NCBI GenBank assembly: GCA_021904315.1
Contig: CM038914.1
Location: 20,757,065-20,821,064, forward strand
DNA from: Sphagnum magellanicum
Lineage: Eukaryota > Streptophyta > Sphagnopsida > Sphagnales > Sphagnaceae
Reading direction: 5' to 3'
DNA length: 64,000 nt
This document shows, in pieces, positions 49,990-63,900 of this stretch. The position numbers and the translations under genes are program-made. Each line of letters opens with the position of its first letter. Positions within the stretch are counted from its first letter, which is position 1. The notes beneath the pieces were generated by a model that saw nothing but the letters and a program-made list of their open reading frames with translations, was not told the origin of the DNA and did no database searches.

Positions 49990-51250
49990 GAGTGGGTCAT
50001 AATATAAATTGTAAACATTCCCATTGTAGATTTTCATTGATTTTCATTGCACCAATGAAATCAAAAACAAAAACATCCCATAATTACCTAAACTTGATAA
50101 GGCTATGCATTGCTTCCATTGTTAAAACACACATGACAAACCCAACAACAATTCCACATCCACTAGGTGATCCAAGTTTGCAACAACCTTTACCTCCTTT
50201 GAGACATCAATAGCCATCTTGATCAATAATGTGTGGTGCTCTTTCATCATTCATTTTGCTAGAACAAGCATATTGATCCACCTAGTGCACACATTTTTCA
50301 AAATTTTATTCCTTTTTATCTTCATTAATTCTATTAGCTTTTGAAATTCAAAGTGTCATTTGGGGCTATGAATGAAATATGCATAAATTTGTTAGCACAT
50401 ACCTTCCAACCTCAAAATTAAGATAAGTGGCTTAGGGTTTGCATCGTCAAATTTGTGTTGCATGCCATGCAATGCATCCTCACCATGTGTGGTCCATATT
50501 TTTTTTGAATTTTCATTATCACACCACTACAAATGCCTTGAAAAACAACAACCCTGCTAACTCCAAATGAAATTAATTTCATGGTCATGTTTCCTTGCTT
50601 GATGCACACCTCAAATCATCAATTAGGTCATATTGTGTACACTTGCACCATCAACAACACACTTCAAAGACAACAAGATGTGTCATTATAAATTTATATA
50701 AACATGCACACTAGCACAATATTGGTTGTGTAAGGTTGTGATTTCATCAAAACTAAAATCGACAATCAGAAAATTTGCAAACCTTGAATGGCATCTAACA
50801 CCACATGGTGCAAATGCTAAACCATTGATCACCTTCATGTGTCATTTGAATGTTTTTAAAAGTTTTTTTTCAAATCAAACTTTCAAAGTATGTCATTGGT
50901 TAGCCCTTTTTTAACAAATGCATAACATATGTAAGTTGAACAATCTTTTGCCTATTGTGATTCCCATCCCCTTCGCCACAAGATGAAATACATTTTTTCT
51001 TGCCACACCAACATAAATAGCCTTATTTTTAACATGTTGGGACTTTTTCAAAAAATTCAATCTCCTTATTTGAACACCAAGCCTTGCAACCTTTATTTTT
51101 CTTTTATTAACATGATTAAAAAGGTTGTCAAATTTTTGAACAAGCAACTTATCTTTGCATTCAACCTTTGAACACACCTTGTATTTCATAACATGATTTA
51201 AACCATCATCTTCAACAATAGATTCAACCCATATATATATTGATGTTCAT
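49990..51250 (-). pseudogene. hAT-like transposase relic, copy 1
   Basis: The minus strand reads MKYKVCSKVECKDKLLVQKF followed by FDNLFNHVNKRKIKVARLGV, a BED-type N-terminal part. FSFDEITTLHNQYCASVHVY follows, then a block VVDGASVHNMT, GVSRVVVFQGICSGVIMKIQ, MVRMHCMACNTNLTMQTLSH and, near the end, LLLGLSCVF. HCMAxxTNL(A) corresponds to the HC.AH..NLAV signature of hAT-like transposases of the ZNF862 type. It is broken by stops and frameshifts. The 3' end abuts the Harbinger relic. Confidence 0.65.
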
Positions 51251-54200
51251 AAACCTTGAAAATTACAATCTACATCATATTGGTTTTATTCTCATTTCTT
51301 ACTTTCAATGGTGGATTCTACAAGTGGATTTACAAGTGCACTAATGTGAGAGGATGCAATGCAATTTGGTTGAAAATATGAGGTTTCATTCAACCCAAGG
51401 ACATGGCCATTTGGGTTCTACAATAAATTTGGGTTTATTGTGATGGAACTTTGTCATTAAGAAAAAACTTGTAGTGAAAATTTTGAAGTATTTTTAATAG
51501 AGGTGTTATGAACATGATCAATGATTGAGATTATAAAATACACACCAGATTCCACAACTCAACAATTGATGACAACAACAAAAGGATGTGTGTTTGATGA
51601 TCCACAAAATAGTTCAATGGTGATGATACCAAGAAATTGATATACAATTGATTGGCCAATAAATTGTGAATGTAATTTTTCGAAATGTTTCACTAGTGAT
51701 GCTAAGAAATCAACAACACACAATCATTATTATAACTCAACAATTATAGGGATGTTAAACAAAAAGTGATACAAAACACACAAAACAAGAGCAAAAAAGA
51801 AAATTACAAAACCTTAAATCAATTCTAGAGTTCAACAATAACAACAACAAGATTGAAAATTGGAATGTGTGATCAATTGAAGAAGTTGATGGCAATAAGA
51901 TTTTGTTTCATGATTGGCACAAGAACACAATGTGAGAAAAGCCTAACTAATGACATTAACAAGTTCACATATGTGACCAATGACATGTTTAGAATAGACA
52001 CCTAAAGGCACATGCACAAATTTCAATAAAAAAGGACCCAACCCAAAGCACAATCAACAATGAAATAAAAAGATAATTCAAAGAAAGCATGCAAATTCAT
52101 CAAAGTAAATGCAACATAAAACAAATTACAAACATGAAAACAGAAAACAAAGTGAAATGCAAAATGGAAGATTGAAAACTTAAAACATGTGGCAAAAAAT
52201 AGCTACCTCAACAATTTATAAACCAAGACATTGGTTCACTTTCATTGTTGCAAATTCTAAACATCTTTGACATCAATTTTACAATAGCAAACTACAATTA
52301 AATGCCCAATCCCCACTTACCTTCAAAACTTTGCCTTTCAAGAATTAGTAGCTCCTATCAAGACTTCTAAATCTTCATTGTTCATTGCTCACAAATACGC
52401 AAGCTACACAAGTTGGCAAACTCTTCACACATGGGAATGGTCAAAGTTGGTGATGTGATGGAAAAAAAAGTTGTAGAAAATGGAAGAAAGATCCATTGGA
52501 ATAATGAATTGAAAGCAACATTGCAAAAAGGGGTGGGTGGGTGGAGGGGGGGGGGGAGGAAGGTGATTGAGGCTTTTTAGTGACTCACATTTGGGTAAAT
52601 TATAGCTAATTTAAAAAAAAAGTTCAAACAAGGTTCTCAAAATCCCTTTTTTGTTCAAAAAATCAAGAATTTTCCAATATAAATACAAAGTCTTATAATA
52701 AAATAGAATTGAAAATAATATAAATATAGGGTCTTACAACTAATTAAAAACAACAATTTAGTTATAAAGTTCAACCTATTTTAAAAATTTAAAAAAAAGT
52801 TTCACTTATTTATTTAAAGAATTTAAACTTTGTGTTTAACATTTTTTTTCAATAGTCTTGATTCAATTTCAATTCTAGTAAAAAGGCTAGTTTCACAATC
52901 CACTTGCTTTGCCAATTCCATTAAAGGGGCATAAGAATTTGAACCTAAACCCTTGGGTTTAAACACTACAAACCAAGAAGCCCCTCAACATTGGTTACAA
53001 CCAGAACCTTACCAACACTCTGGGATAATTCAATTAATATAGATTCATAAAAGGATAGATTTGGAAGAGGATTTGGGTAATGGTTTGGGAACATGCAAAA
53101 AAATTGTGATAAACCTTAGATGACACATTTGGACACAATAGGTATGTTATAGTTGGTGTAATCTTTTTCAACTCACACACCCATTTTGGTTAGAACCATC
53201 ATTACAAACATTTAGACTTGAATGAAAGAACAAAACTGAGTAACATTAATGGACAATTTAAAATTTTAAAAAATAAAAATTTATTAAAATCTAAAATGTA
53301 ATGTTGAAATCCATATTCTGATAATAATAGAAGTGAAATCATGAAGTACAAATAAATTATTAAAAAAGCCGAAAAATGACTTTACTACCTATTTGGTCTT
53401 CAACAGAAGTCGTTAAATCAGTTATGGGTCCTTATTGTAAGTAGTACTTTATCTTATTTTTTCCCTTTGTCTGCCCTTGGCTTGATTCATTTTTTTCTCA
53501 CAAGAGATGGATGATGCCCAGACACATTTTGGACCCATGTTATGCACGTTTGGAACTTGTAATGGACACCTAGTCATGACATCCATCATAACCCCACAAC
53601 CTACATAACATGACCCAAAGTATGTATGGGCAAAACCATGGTGTGTTCGGGACCACCAAACACGTCTTGGATGGGCAAAAAGGCAATTAGAGAAAAAAAA
53701 GAAGTAGGCAATACTGGTTATTGACTTGTCCTAGGCTCCTTATTGTGGGAATGCTTTCAGCTTGGGGATTTAGCTTACATGTAAAGCATTTACCCAAAAA
53801 AAAGGAGTTTAGATGTTTAGGGGTTAGAGAAGGCCACCCACACCCTTATTTGGGCCTCTAAGTGTGCCTATCACATTGGACATAGAGTGTTAATTGTTTC
53901 ATTAGCTTCATTAAACAAACCTTAAATTAAACAATACTATTGTAGCATGTGACATTAGCCCAAGTGTGAACACATTCTTTGTTTTTCACATTTTCAGAAT
54001 TGAAAATTTTAAAATTTTAGTATTCAATTCAGCCGATAAATATGGCTCCATTACCACCACCAAATTTCAAGGTTTACTGTTAGCATTTCAATACTTAATC
54101 CTAGTTCATCTCTATGTGCTTCAACTCCAAGTTTTTATGTTTTGCCAACCATCGGTCCTTTCTGTTTTGTAGTTTTGATGCAAACCAATCACTGGCCAAA

Positions 54201-54840
54201 AAACCTAGAAAGTCTTATGAAAAGTCTAAATTTTTTCAAGATACTTGGGCAACATGATTTCCTTGGGTTTATTTTGTTTTAGAATCAGGTGCAAATACAC
54301 ACAAAGAGCCAATAGGATTATTTCACAAAATGACTATGAATCCATTTTAATTTTTTTTTCACTTTTTCACATGAAAGTTTTTTTGAATGAAATATTTTTC
54401 AACTTGTTTATCAAAAATACATATAGCTGCCCCAATCAATCATACATTTTGTGTTAATCATTGTTGAACAAATATGAACTTTTCAAAATGAGTAAATTTT
54501 GTTAAATTTTGCATTTCATCTTGAAATTTTATCATAATTTTGAATCATACTAAAATATGTTAACTACTTTAGATTTTTATTTCTTGTATCATAAAATACA
54601 ATGTTGTTTTTTATGGCATGCACATTACACCCCATTTACATGTGGTAAGGACTCTTGCATATTTTAAAAGTTGAAAAATTAAATTTAAGGATTTTTTAAT
54701 ATGAATTCCTCAACATATTTATATTGGTCATTTAATGCAACTTGGAATGATTAACATAACTTTAAAATGTAAAGAAAAAACATATGTAAAAAATTTGTTA
54801 GTTTTCACCACTAGCTGACATGGTTTTTGGTTTTTAAATG
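51251..54840. other. AT-rich spacer between the two hAT-like relics
   Basis: No gene was recognised. A G-run lies at about 52540-52560. No terminal repeat linking the two transposase relics was found. Confidence 0.4.
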
Positions 54841-54849
54841 CGTATTTGC

Positions 54850-55950
54850 ATTCGTTTCATATGGTATAATATTTTGATGAGGTGTGTCATTTGTTCTACA
54901 ATCAAGAAAAAAAAGATGTTAATGTCACCTAAATTGGATATTCTCCAAAAGCATGTTGGTTGTTGCATGACAATTAGTGCCACAATTAATGTTGTCATTG
55001 GAGATTGGTTTTATAGTAAGGATGCATTTCATAATAAAAACAAAAGGATCAATACAAATAGAAGCAATGAGTTAGTCCTTAACTTGGTTCAAGTTAAAAC
55101 TAATCGAAGTTCCAAAAGCAATTGATTCAATTTGCAAACATTTTTCATTTGTTAAGCCATGATAGATTCTAAATGACAAAATTTGAAGTTTTTAATGATA
55201 TGTATTTGTTAAATGTGAAGAACAACTTGAAGAAACATTGGATCAAGATAATAGTGGGTGGGAAATGGCAAAAAACATTAAAATTATTGTCCAAGAATGT
55301 GCTTTCTTTATTTTGAGTGCAAATGAGGTGACAATGATTAACAACCAATAGTGGATAAGTGTGCATGTTTATATGATGAAAAATTGGGTTCACATTCAAT
55401 TTTATTAATGCTTGAATTGAAATGGGTGCAATAGCTGGGAATAGTATGGTTATAATTTTGTATAATGTGGTTAAATTTGGTGGTTTAGTTGAAGAGTAAT
55501 TCAATTTTCTATGGGTATGTCTTGGTTGTGACATTTATTTTGTGTTTCAAGGCCATTGTATACATGTTATTTCTCAAATTAAAAAAATGGTTCTTCAATT
55601 CATTGGTGTGCATTATGTGGCACACTAAACTAATTTGAAAATCATTGTTTTGTTGAAGCTACTTATAATATTTCACATTGGAACAATGTTTTAGATATAA
55701 TATGCATTTTTTTGCTGACAACCCCAAAATTATTATTGAATATGAGCATGTTGTTAAAGTTGTAAAATCTAAGTTATTCAAGGTGAAAGCACATTATGGT
55801 GGCCAAAAAATATTGTCACATCATTAGTAGAAATTTTATCCTTTGCAATGGAGGAAATAATGACTAGTTGTTTTGAATGACTCTATTAATGATCACAGTC
55901 ATGTATTATAATTTCATTATCTATGTGGAATAAGTATGAATAATAGATTA
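54850..55950 (+). pseudogene. hAT-like transposase relic, copy 2
   Basis: Plus-strand readings give SPKLDILQKHVGCCMTISAT with KDAFHNKNKRI, then in a shifting frame FFILSANEVTMINNQ(stop)WISVHVYMMKNWV, MVIILYNVVKFGGLVEE, VFQGHCIHVISQIKK and HWCALCGTLN-like remains. Block order matches copy 1 at 49990-51250 (D/NEITT.NQ...SVHVY, VFQG). The two copies are in opposite orientation and belong to the same lineage. Many stops and frameshifts are present. Confidence 0.6.
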
Positions 55951-56566
55951 ATCACTTAGTAATGACATTCTTCATTTTGCACATTAAAATTTTTTAAAAT
56001 TCTTCATTTACCACCTTGTCAAAACATTCTTGACCCACGAATGTTTACCAAATTACACTGGTTGATCTATAAAATTTGTTAAAATTCTTGCTTCTTTGGG
56101 CTTCCATAACATTCTTGCACCAAGAATGTCATAACTATGATTAATCATTTATATGATTGATGGATGAAAACATACGAAATAAACATTTTTCATCCATTTT
56201 TTATCAACCATATCTCATTCGTTATGGTTTTTGAATATGTGTTAGAGAATAAGACATCGACATGGATTATCCAACTTTCATTTTTTCACGTAATGAAATA
56301 TGCTGATCTAGTTTATAAATCAATTTAGGGTTAAGTTCAACATTAAAATTAGTATTGAGCCTATGAGTCTAGCACAATCGAAAAATTGCCTAATATATTA
56401 TTCAAATTCAACAGAGCTAGTACTTGAAAAGCTCACGAATGTTTGATAAGTCAATTTTGGCAAGCTTCACATCAAGGATAAAATTACCATGCAAGACAAA
56501 AACCATCAACATGAAGATTGTTCAGGCAAGGATAAGAGATCTCATGTATCCAACCCTTTTTCTTTA

Positions 56567-56800
56567 TTGGCATAATTTTGCCCAAAAACGGAATGAAAAC
56601 TCAAAAATTCAAAAATGAAGTGCTTTTTCAAAGTGAGAGAAAAAAGAAAAAAAATAGCCAGATTTCTACATTTGGTTTTCAGTATGTAGGCAGAAAGGGT
56701 GATTAAAGATTTGTGGTTCATATAAAGTATATAGCCAGATTTGATAAGTAATCTTGCTAGATGATGATTGTCACTTTTTCTACAGCTTCCAATGGATGTT
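56567..56800 (+). repeat. R1 family copy
   Basis: GGCATAATTTTGCCCAAAAA, TAGCCAGATTTCTACATTTG, GATTAAAGATTTGTGGTTCA and TATAGCCAGATTTGATAAGT, in the same order and orientation as at 4275-4565. Confidence 0.7.
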
Positions 56801-57379
56801 TTCGGAAATATAGAAATAAGCGACAAAATATCTCCCATTTTCTTTCTTTAAAACCCAAATTCGCCAAAAAAAACGCTGTTTATTAATTTAAAAATACTAT
56901 TAATTTATACATCCCGATTTTATACATGTAAAGTAATGTCCAAGCGAATTTAGGAATACATGAAAACACAGTTGAGCACACCAAATAAAAAAGAATTGTC
57001 CCATATATGCCACCACACAAGAATCTATTCCTAAGATTGATATTAATATATGACTGAACTAAATATTAATCAGGATGTTTAATATAATACCGCGCCAAAG
57101 TTAAATGTAAATTTGTTACCATATGCAACTCTACTAAGTTATGATCCTTGAATTACATCAAACCATGTAATTACATTATTGTAATCACACATGCAAGGAG
57201 AATCTATTCAAATGATCTAGATGGTTAAATTACATGATCAGGATCATGTCTAAAACACCACGCCAAAGCCAAAGTTGACAGTAAAAACCTGTGAGCACAT
57301 GAAGTAATACCTAATTCAATTTGTACTCTTAAACTAGACTCTTTGATGCAGAGCTTGGAATAATTTGCAATCTAGTTAA

Positions 57380-58660
57380 TTACCCCCAGAATGGAGGGAC
57401 AGAGGCTTCAAGTAAGTTGAGATCTGTGGCATTAGATATTCCCAGAGATGACTCCAGCACTGCAGTGGGGATGTTGCTCAACAGCAACTGGTTTGCTGCA
57501 ACCAAGAATCCAGGAGCTTGCGAATTCAGAGTGTTGAAGCTGATTGCAGGTCCAGTGCCCACGTTGATTTGGAAATGGAGAGTGCCCTTTGGGAAGATGT
57601 AGACGTCTCCCTTTTGCAAGGTTTCTGCGTACAGCACACCGTCGAAGCTAATGAAGCCTGTGTAAATGGGGCCTTGCACCACGAACAATGTCTCACTAGC
57701 TAAGGGATGGGTATGGGGAGGAACAACTCCACCGATTCCGAAGTCCAGTCGGACATGGGAGATGCCGAGTGTGTTGACAGCTGGGTACTGCAACACAGTT
57801 CCAAATGATGGGTAGGCGTTTGTACCGGTGACAGAGACGTTCCCTGAAATTATACCAAATGCAGTAGGCAAAGAAAATTTTAGTTCAGGAATATAAGAAT
57901 CTTTGTTCTATTTCAGTGAAACTTTCCAACTCCTACAAAGGAATAACTTAACAAGGATAATTCGCTCAAGAAGAAGGTATTAATTTGTGGAATAAAAATA
58001 TATACTTTTTCTACGATGAACATAAGAAGGTACTCAGTCTATAAAGAAAGCTACGGCTGTTCCTTTACCGTTCCTGCCAACCTGCGCTTTCTGGGTTTTC
58101 AGATTTTTCAGATATTGCGTAACAGCCTTTAAGCGCTTTCAACTTATCGCGCATTCCTGAGGCAGCTTGGAGCGGTTACAGAAGTTTCACTACTCTTCAG
58201 ACGTAGAGAAGGCTAATGGATGATGATGGTAAATGGAAATTCCAAATGTTTGACTTGATACACGTTCTAGTGGTGAATCATTGAAGCATGGAGCTGTAAG
58301 CAGAGTGTTTTCCCAGTCGAGTCAGAACGCGATGAAACAAGTAGCCTACGAGCATGCAATTAATATATTTGACGATGAGACGACGTCCATTATGCCAAGT
58401 TCAAGTTTGAGGATCGAACCAGCCGTGCGGAAGTCCGTGAAGAGAAAGTCTTTCGACGTAACATTCGCGCGGTCCTTGCAAGGAAATCCGTTGACACGTG
58501 GAGCGCTCGGCGACAGATCTGCGACGCAGAAATCCTGCAATGGATCCGGATCCGCGGCTTGCACCATTACTGCACCAGCCACTAACGCCATGCATACAAA
58601 TGCGACGATTGTCTGCCAAGCCTGGCGAGATCCTACACCAGAACGAATGCTGTAAGTCAT
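57380..58660 (-). CDS. Germin-like protein (secreted cupin), 2 exons
   Basis: Exons are 58660-58420 and 57843-57380, joined in phase 1 to a 705-nt CDS, giving 234 residues, near the usual germin-like length. Residues 1-35 form a signal peptide, so the protein should be secreted to the cell wall. Cys45 and Cys61 form the usual N-terminal disulphide pair (QDFC...NGFPC). The cupin core is PPHTHPLASE with His124, His126 and Glu131, and the second motif is FPKGTLH with His170, so all four metal ligands are kept. The tripeptide KGD (158-160) is typical of the family. N-glycosylation sites NVT, NVS and NAT are present. Germins bind manganese; some show superoxide dismutase or oxalate oxidase activity, but which applies here cannot be told. 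The donor GTTCGA is non-optimal, but phase and homology fix it. A TTATATTA about 145 nt upstream of the ATG is a weak TATA candidate. Confidence 0.9.
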
Positions 58661-60870
58661 GATGGCTGCTTGAGTTATGAAAATTGCAGCTGTAGAGCTT
58701 CGGGTGGAAAATCGGAACAGTCTGGTACGACTGAGTGTACCTATGTACTGAACAGTGAACACAACGGGTGTGAAGTTTGAACTTTGTTCTAACTTCTGGG
58801 TAATATAACTGTGCCCAAACAAGCTGGATGAGAATGAGAGTACTAGAGCTGCAGGCTGTTAGGATGGAATACTGGTGGTGCTTGATTGTTGAAATGACCA
58901 CTAATGTAACAGTTTTACACTAAACTTCGCGTGCGTTCCAAGAATCTGACACAATTCTCACGAGCCCAGCTGAATACAATCAGGTGCACCTGCCTTGTGG
59001 ATGCAGGTAGTCACGACATGGGCAGTTGGCAGATCGTCAGTTCTTGGGACATTCCAATGGGCAGTAACATCCGAGAAGCTGCCAATATCTTGGGACCCAC
59101 CAAGGATTCCTTGATGCGAATTTCTTAGCGTGACTCTTCACTTGTGAATTTCTTTCTGTTTGGTTGGGCTTAATGAAATCTGTCGAAGAGCGGAGGCGAT
59201 AAGAGTGTTGAAAAGAAAAAGTTCGTTTCAGATATCAACAAAAATTCCATTTCATATTTTATAGAAGGTCCCAAGTAGGTGCGTCAGGCTAGTGTCTGCC
59301 AATCAGAAAGCATTCCCAGGTTTTCATTTATGTTTCTAATTAACAGCACTGAAGATGATTTAGTCAATTGAAGGGGACTTCCGCGCATTCTCAACGCCAA
59401 AGTTCCACCATTGAAATAAAAAAACCTTTAGTAGTTTATGCTGGCGAATGCGCTGCTCCAATTGACCTCCTGGAAATGCTATTCTACTGCCCTTCAGGCT
59501 AATTTTGGGAGGCCCTCAGGAGCACGCCTTCCCTTCCCCCTCTACTACTAAAGGTGATTTGACCACATGGTCACCTTAGAAATTTCGTCGATATGTGAAA
59601 CCTTGTTGTTGTTGTTGTGGTTATTTTCTATTTTTTTGGCTGGCTTCACAATGCCAAGAAAATTCCAAATTCACTTTAAGATAGGCTTGTCCGCAGCCAC
59701 TGATGTTCTGATGTTGAAAAATCATAGATAGAGCTTCGCCTAATCAGAAGCTTTAATTCCTTTTCCGATTACCTCACAATATTCAGAGTGTGCCCAGACT
59801 TAGTCACTGGCCTCGTAACTTGTGACCATTGAGAGTTCTGTAAACCTCATAGCTGTGGGGTTGGCTACTCTAGACTCCCACCGCTTTCCTTTCATGGATG
59901 ATTCCCGCTCAGACATTTTATCTGTGGTTGATAGGTGAAGGATGTCTGCTATTTCTGTTGTTGAACATGGCAATTCATCAAATTTTGGCTCGGCAAGCTA
60001 GTGAATCATGACAACATAGAGAACCATGACATTTTTTCTTAAATCTTTCGTTCCCTCCTCCTTTTGTCTCGTTTCCTTGTGTTTCCCACTCTTTTTCCTT
60101 GGAATAAAATCTTGCACCTTCACATCCTACCAAGACAAAAATTATTCACATGTCAATTGACTATGCCTGCAATCAGGTTTCTAATGTCTAAACATAACAT
60201 AGTGACATAGCATGATTCATATTATTAGTTCACGGATGAGCTCGTGGTGTCCTTTGGGGGGGGGGGAGGCGCCATATTAATTGGCCCATCACCAATTTCT
60301 TTGAAACATTAGGCATCTCTTTAGACCCCAAGTTGCAACATTTAACAAATGTGCTCCCCTATGGCCTGCCTTTCTAGTTTGTATTGCATGGGAGTTGAAC
60401 TTTGGGCAAAACCATATGGGATAAAACTGAGGTGCTATTGGGAATGTCTTGAGGAACAACTTGGGAACTTGGGGAAGCCTTTGGGAACCCCATGGGAACA
60501 TGATGAGAACAAAAGAAAAAAAACATAAAATCGTCAACCTCCAAAAAGAAAAAAACTAGACCCCTCATGAGTGCATGCTGAGCCCTCTCATTGGCTGCAT
60601 GAAACTTTTGTTTCCAAAACCGTTTGGCCTGGGCTAATGGCAGGGTCACAAACTGTGGGACAGAGTCTTTCCAAATGCCAAGCATTTGGAGCACTTACGT
60701 TACTTCGGAGTTGCTGCTGCAATTGTGCAGGCTTGGACCCTTTTGGAATTTACTGCACTGTATTCAATGCCTGCCGTGACTTTAGGGACACGCTTGTGGC
60801 CCTTGCTTGGTGGTTGTTCTTTTTGATATCTCTTTTCTCAGAAAGGGGTGTGGTGTTCTTTTTCTGCAAT
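58661..60870. other. Upstream flank of the germin-like gene and spacer
   Basis: The first few hundred bases probably hold the promoter of the minus-strand germin-like gene. Further out, short ORFs at 60.3-60.7 kb (minus) are not recognised. A G-run lies at 60258-60267. Confidence 0.4.
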
Positions 60871-60879
60871 TTTGTGATC

Positions 60880-60940
60880 AATGTAGCCACAGTGACAATC
60901 ATCCATGAGAAGATTTTGTCAAATTTGGCTATAAAGCACA
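60880..60940 (-). repeat. R1 family fragment
   Basis: CAATGTAGCCACAGTGACAA followed by TCATCCATGAGAAG and TCAAATTTGGCTATAAAG, the same end as at 31735 and 34275. Confidence 0.55.
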
Positions 60941-60944
60941 ATAA

Positions 60945-63900
60945 TCTCAAGTGTTCAATCTACAGTGGATTTGTTTCACCATTTTATGTTGACTTCACAC
61001 CCATGAAGTACATTAATCAAGCATTTTCTATCAATTTTCCATCCCTTATTGGTCTGTTAGAAAATGATTAAAAATGCATGAGAAATACATGTGAAATGGG
61101 TTTTCATAAATACATACATGTAATACAACCCATGGTTCATTACCCTTAATTTAACCAAGATTAATATGAATTTTATAATTTGACCTTTCCTCATTCCTTA
61201 ATTTATCTTTATGCAATATCCTTCAGGTTAACAACATGTTCTTCTTGCGAGTCAATGTTCAACCAGATTTTGTCTTGTCTGCACATTAATCTCAGCTGTT
61301 TGCTCAATGCTGTTGTGAGTGCCATGTTAAATATCTTTGGTCTTTTTTATGTTAAATTTTTTTGTGTTTGAAATTATTTTAGTTTTCATATATAACTTGT
61401 GACCTAAGAACCCCACAACACATAAAGGCTTCCTTGGGTAATTATGATCTACTCGTTTTCCAATTCAGTGTTTTTGCTATGAATATGACATATCATCTTT
61501 GACCTTCTTCATTAAATGAGTTGAATTCATATGCAAATGTCCAAAACTTGCATTATGTTAAGACCATTTTTTCATGTTTCCAAGATGCAATATTTATTTC
61601 TAAAAATATATAAGTTCCTGGAAGTACTGGTGTGTATTCAAAATTTGAAATTTGCTTATAAGTTCCAATTTTGAGTCATTACACATTGGGAAATTTATAT
61701 TTTAATGAATTTAATTCTCACCTTGCTCCAAGGCCTTTCATAGCCAATTTTCCAAATTACATCTTATTTGATATTTGAGTGTGTGAACCTTGTGAATGAA
61801 AAATGCACCATTTCATCATGATGGGCCATTGCCACAATCAATCAGCAAAATATGTACTTGAACCCAATGTGAATGAGATTTATTTCTTGTTTCCGATTGT
61901 CACCCAAGTCCAAGGTGAAGAAACTTCCCCAGTGGAGCAGTGGAGGAGTGTTTTCTTTTCATTTTTTTGATATCAAAATTCTGGATAGATGTAAACCAAA
62001 AAAATAGCAAACTTGGTGGAATTTACACTTGAAAAATAAATTCCAAAATTTTCCCAATTTCTTTGTGGAAAAATGACAAAGTCTCACTTGGAACTTCCAC
62101 TTGGTCTATTCTGAACCAAACTAACTCTTGGGTAATGCATGAAGATTCATGCACTTCTGGAAAGTATCATGTGGATTACACACCAGAGACAAGCTTCATA
62201 AAGTTTCTCACCCATAACAGCTCTACAAAAACAGGACTTTGGCAAGCTGACGGTTTTCTTGCATTCCTTAAAAACAGCAAGGCTTGATTTTCGGTAGGAA
62301 AACTCATGCCTTGGACAGCAAGAATGAGACCAAGCATGGCTATGAAGGGGAGTAGAGGCACGAAACCTATGTTGAATACTGGGTCATTTCCACCTAGGAA
62401 GACGGGTAGCCCTGTAGGGTCAGCAGTGGCTGCACTGGTAGGTGGTAAATGGTTGTACCACGGCCTGTTCTAGAGCATAACCAGTGTTTCCCACCATTCC
62501 CTCACAATACAAGTGAAACTGGCAGGTGGAACCAACAGCCAACTGCCGGTCCCACCTAGGAAAATACCTAAAATTGCCTGAACAGGACCCCAAAACTGGT
62601 TGTTGTTACAACACTAATTTAACACCAACTCGCCTGCCAAGTCAAACGTTAGAACCCTAATCTGCTTCCAAATTATGAGAAATGAAACTGGAAGGAGCTC
62701 ATTTTCACTTCGAGTGTGGGCTGCCCAAGTTGTGCACTTGACCTAAATTTGACCTTCATTGGGTTGATGTAGTCCAATTAATTATATTTAAAACATCATG
62801 TGCACACAACATATTGTAATGTTGTAGATAAGTTCAAGTACACTACCTTTTTTTACCTTACCTACTCGAATTTGGAAAAACATTTTTGAGAAAATTACAA
62901 GAATTTTTTACTGATCACCAGTAAACAAGCACAAACCCATGGAAGAAATCTGTAATGGACATGTTCATTGTTGCAAAAAGTCATGGTATTCTAGCTTTAT
63001 TGTGCTATAAGTTGTATATGTTAAGAACTTGTATCTTAGGTTGAAAGGAAAACCTAAGATATAAGACTAATTTCCTTTCAGTTCAAAATCTTTAACTCCT
63101 TGAATACAAGCTTGGTTGAAGCCTAAGTATGCACGTACGATAACATATGAACCTTCAACACAAGAACTGACACATGGAAGGCATTGATGTACATAAATTT
63201 TGCCATGGGAGATAACACTGACATGAACATCCCATGGAAACTTGGAGCCTGTATCACATCAATTTGGACAAGCCTGATCTGAATGAAAGATATTTTGCTC
63301 CTGATGGTATTCAATTTTTAAATGGATGATACAGGAATGTAGGAAAGATATTGTTATTTGGACCACTTGTCACTTGCCAACTAAAAGGACAATTATCCAA
63401 ACAATTACCAGTTTGTTGACAAATATGTAATGTTTGGAGGAGAAGAAGCATGTAATAACTGGTGTTGGAGGGTCTATGACGAACCTATGGTTCTGAAAAA
63501 TAATTGGAATTGTCTTGGTTCCAGTTTGGAGAATCAGTCAAGGTTCAGATCTCATTCTTAGTTCTTACTAACTTGGACTGGAACCAGCAGTTAACTACTG
63601 GTTTTAGTTCCTTTATTAGGGAAAAATATTTCCTTTTTCTGGTTCCACATATGCATAGATAAATTTGGGAAATTTTCGTTCTGTGTCTGATTCTTAAAAG
63701 AATAAATTTTGGTTCCGATATTGGACTACTAAATCAGACCTGGTTCTTACCAACTGTAATGGCAACTGATGCTTCTTATGCACCAAAGCAGGTACCTGCC
63801 CCACTCAGGTCATAGCAATGTTGTGTGAGTTTTGGAACCCATGGACATGGCACATGCAACACATCTTGTCCCACCATAACTTGAGAGGGGAGAATGGATC

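Noticed and set aside
60374..60694. Minus-strand ORF with AQAKRFWKQKFHAANERAQHAL
   Set aside because: The helical-looking segment fits no family I know, and the rest is low complexity; left as intergenic.
62176..62361. Minus-strand ORF with hydrophobic start (LLPFIAMLGLILAVQGMSF)
   Set aside because: It begins with GTG, has no recognised domain and no splice partner I could prove.
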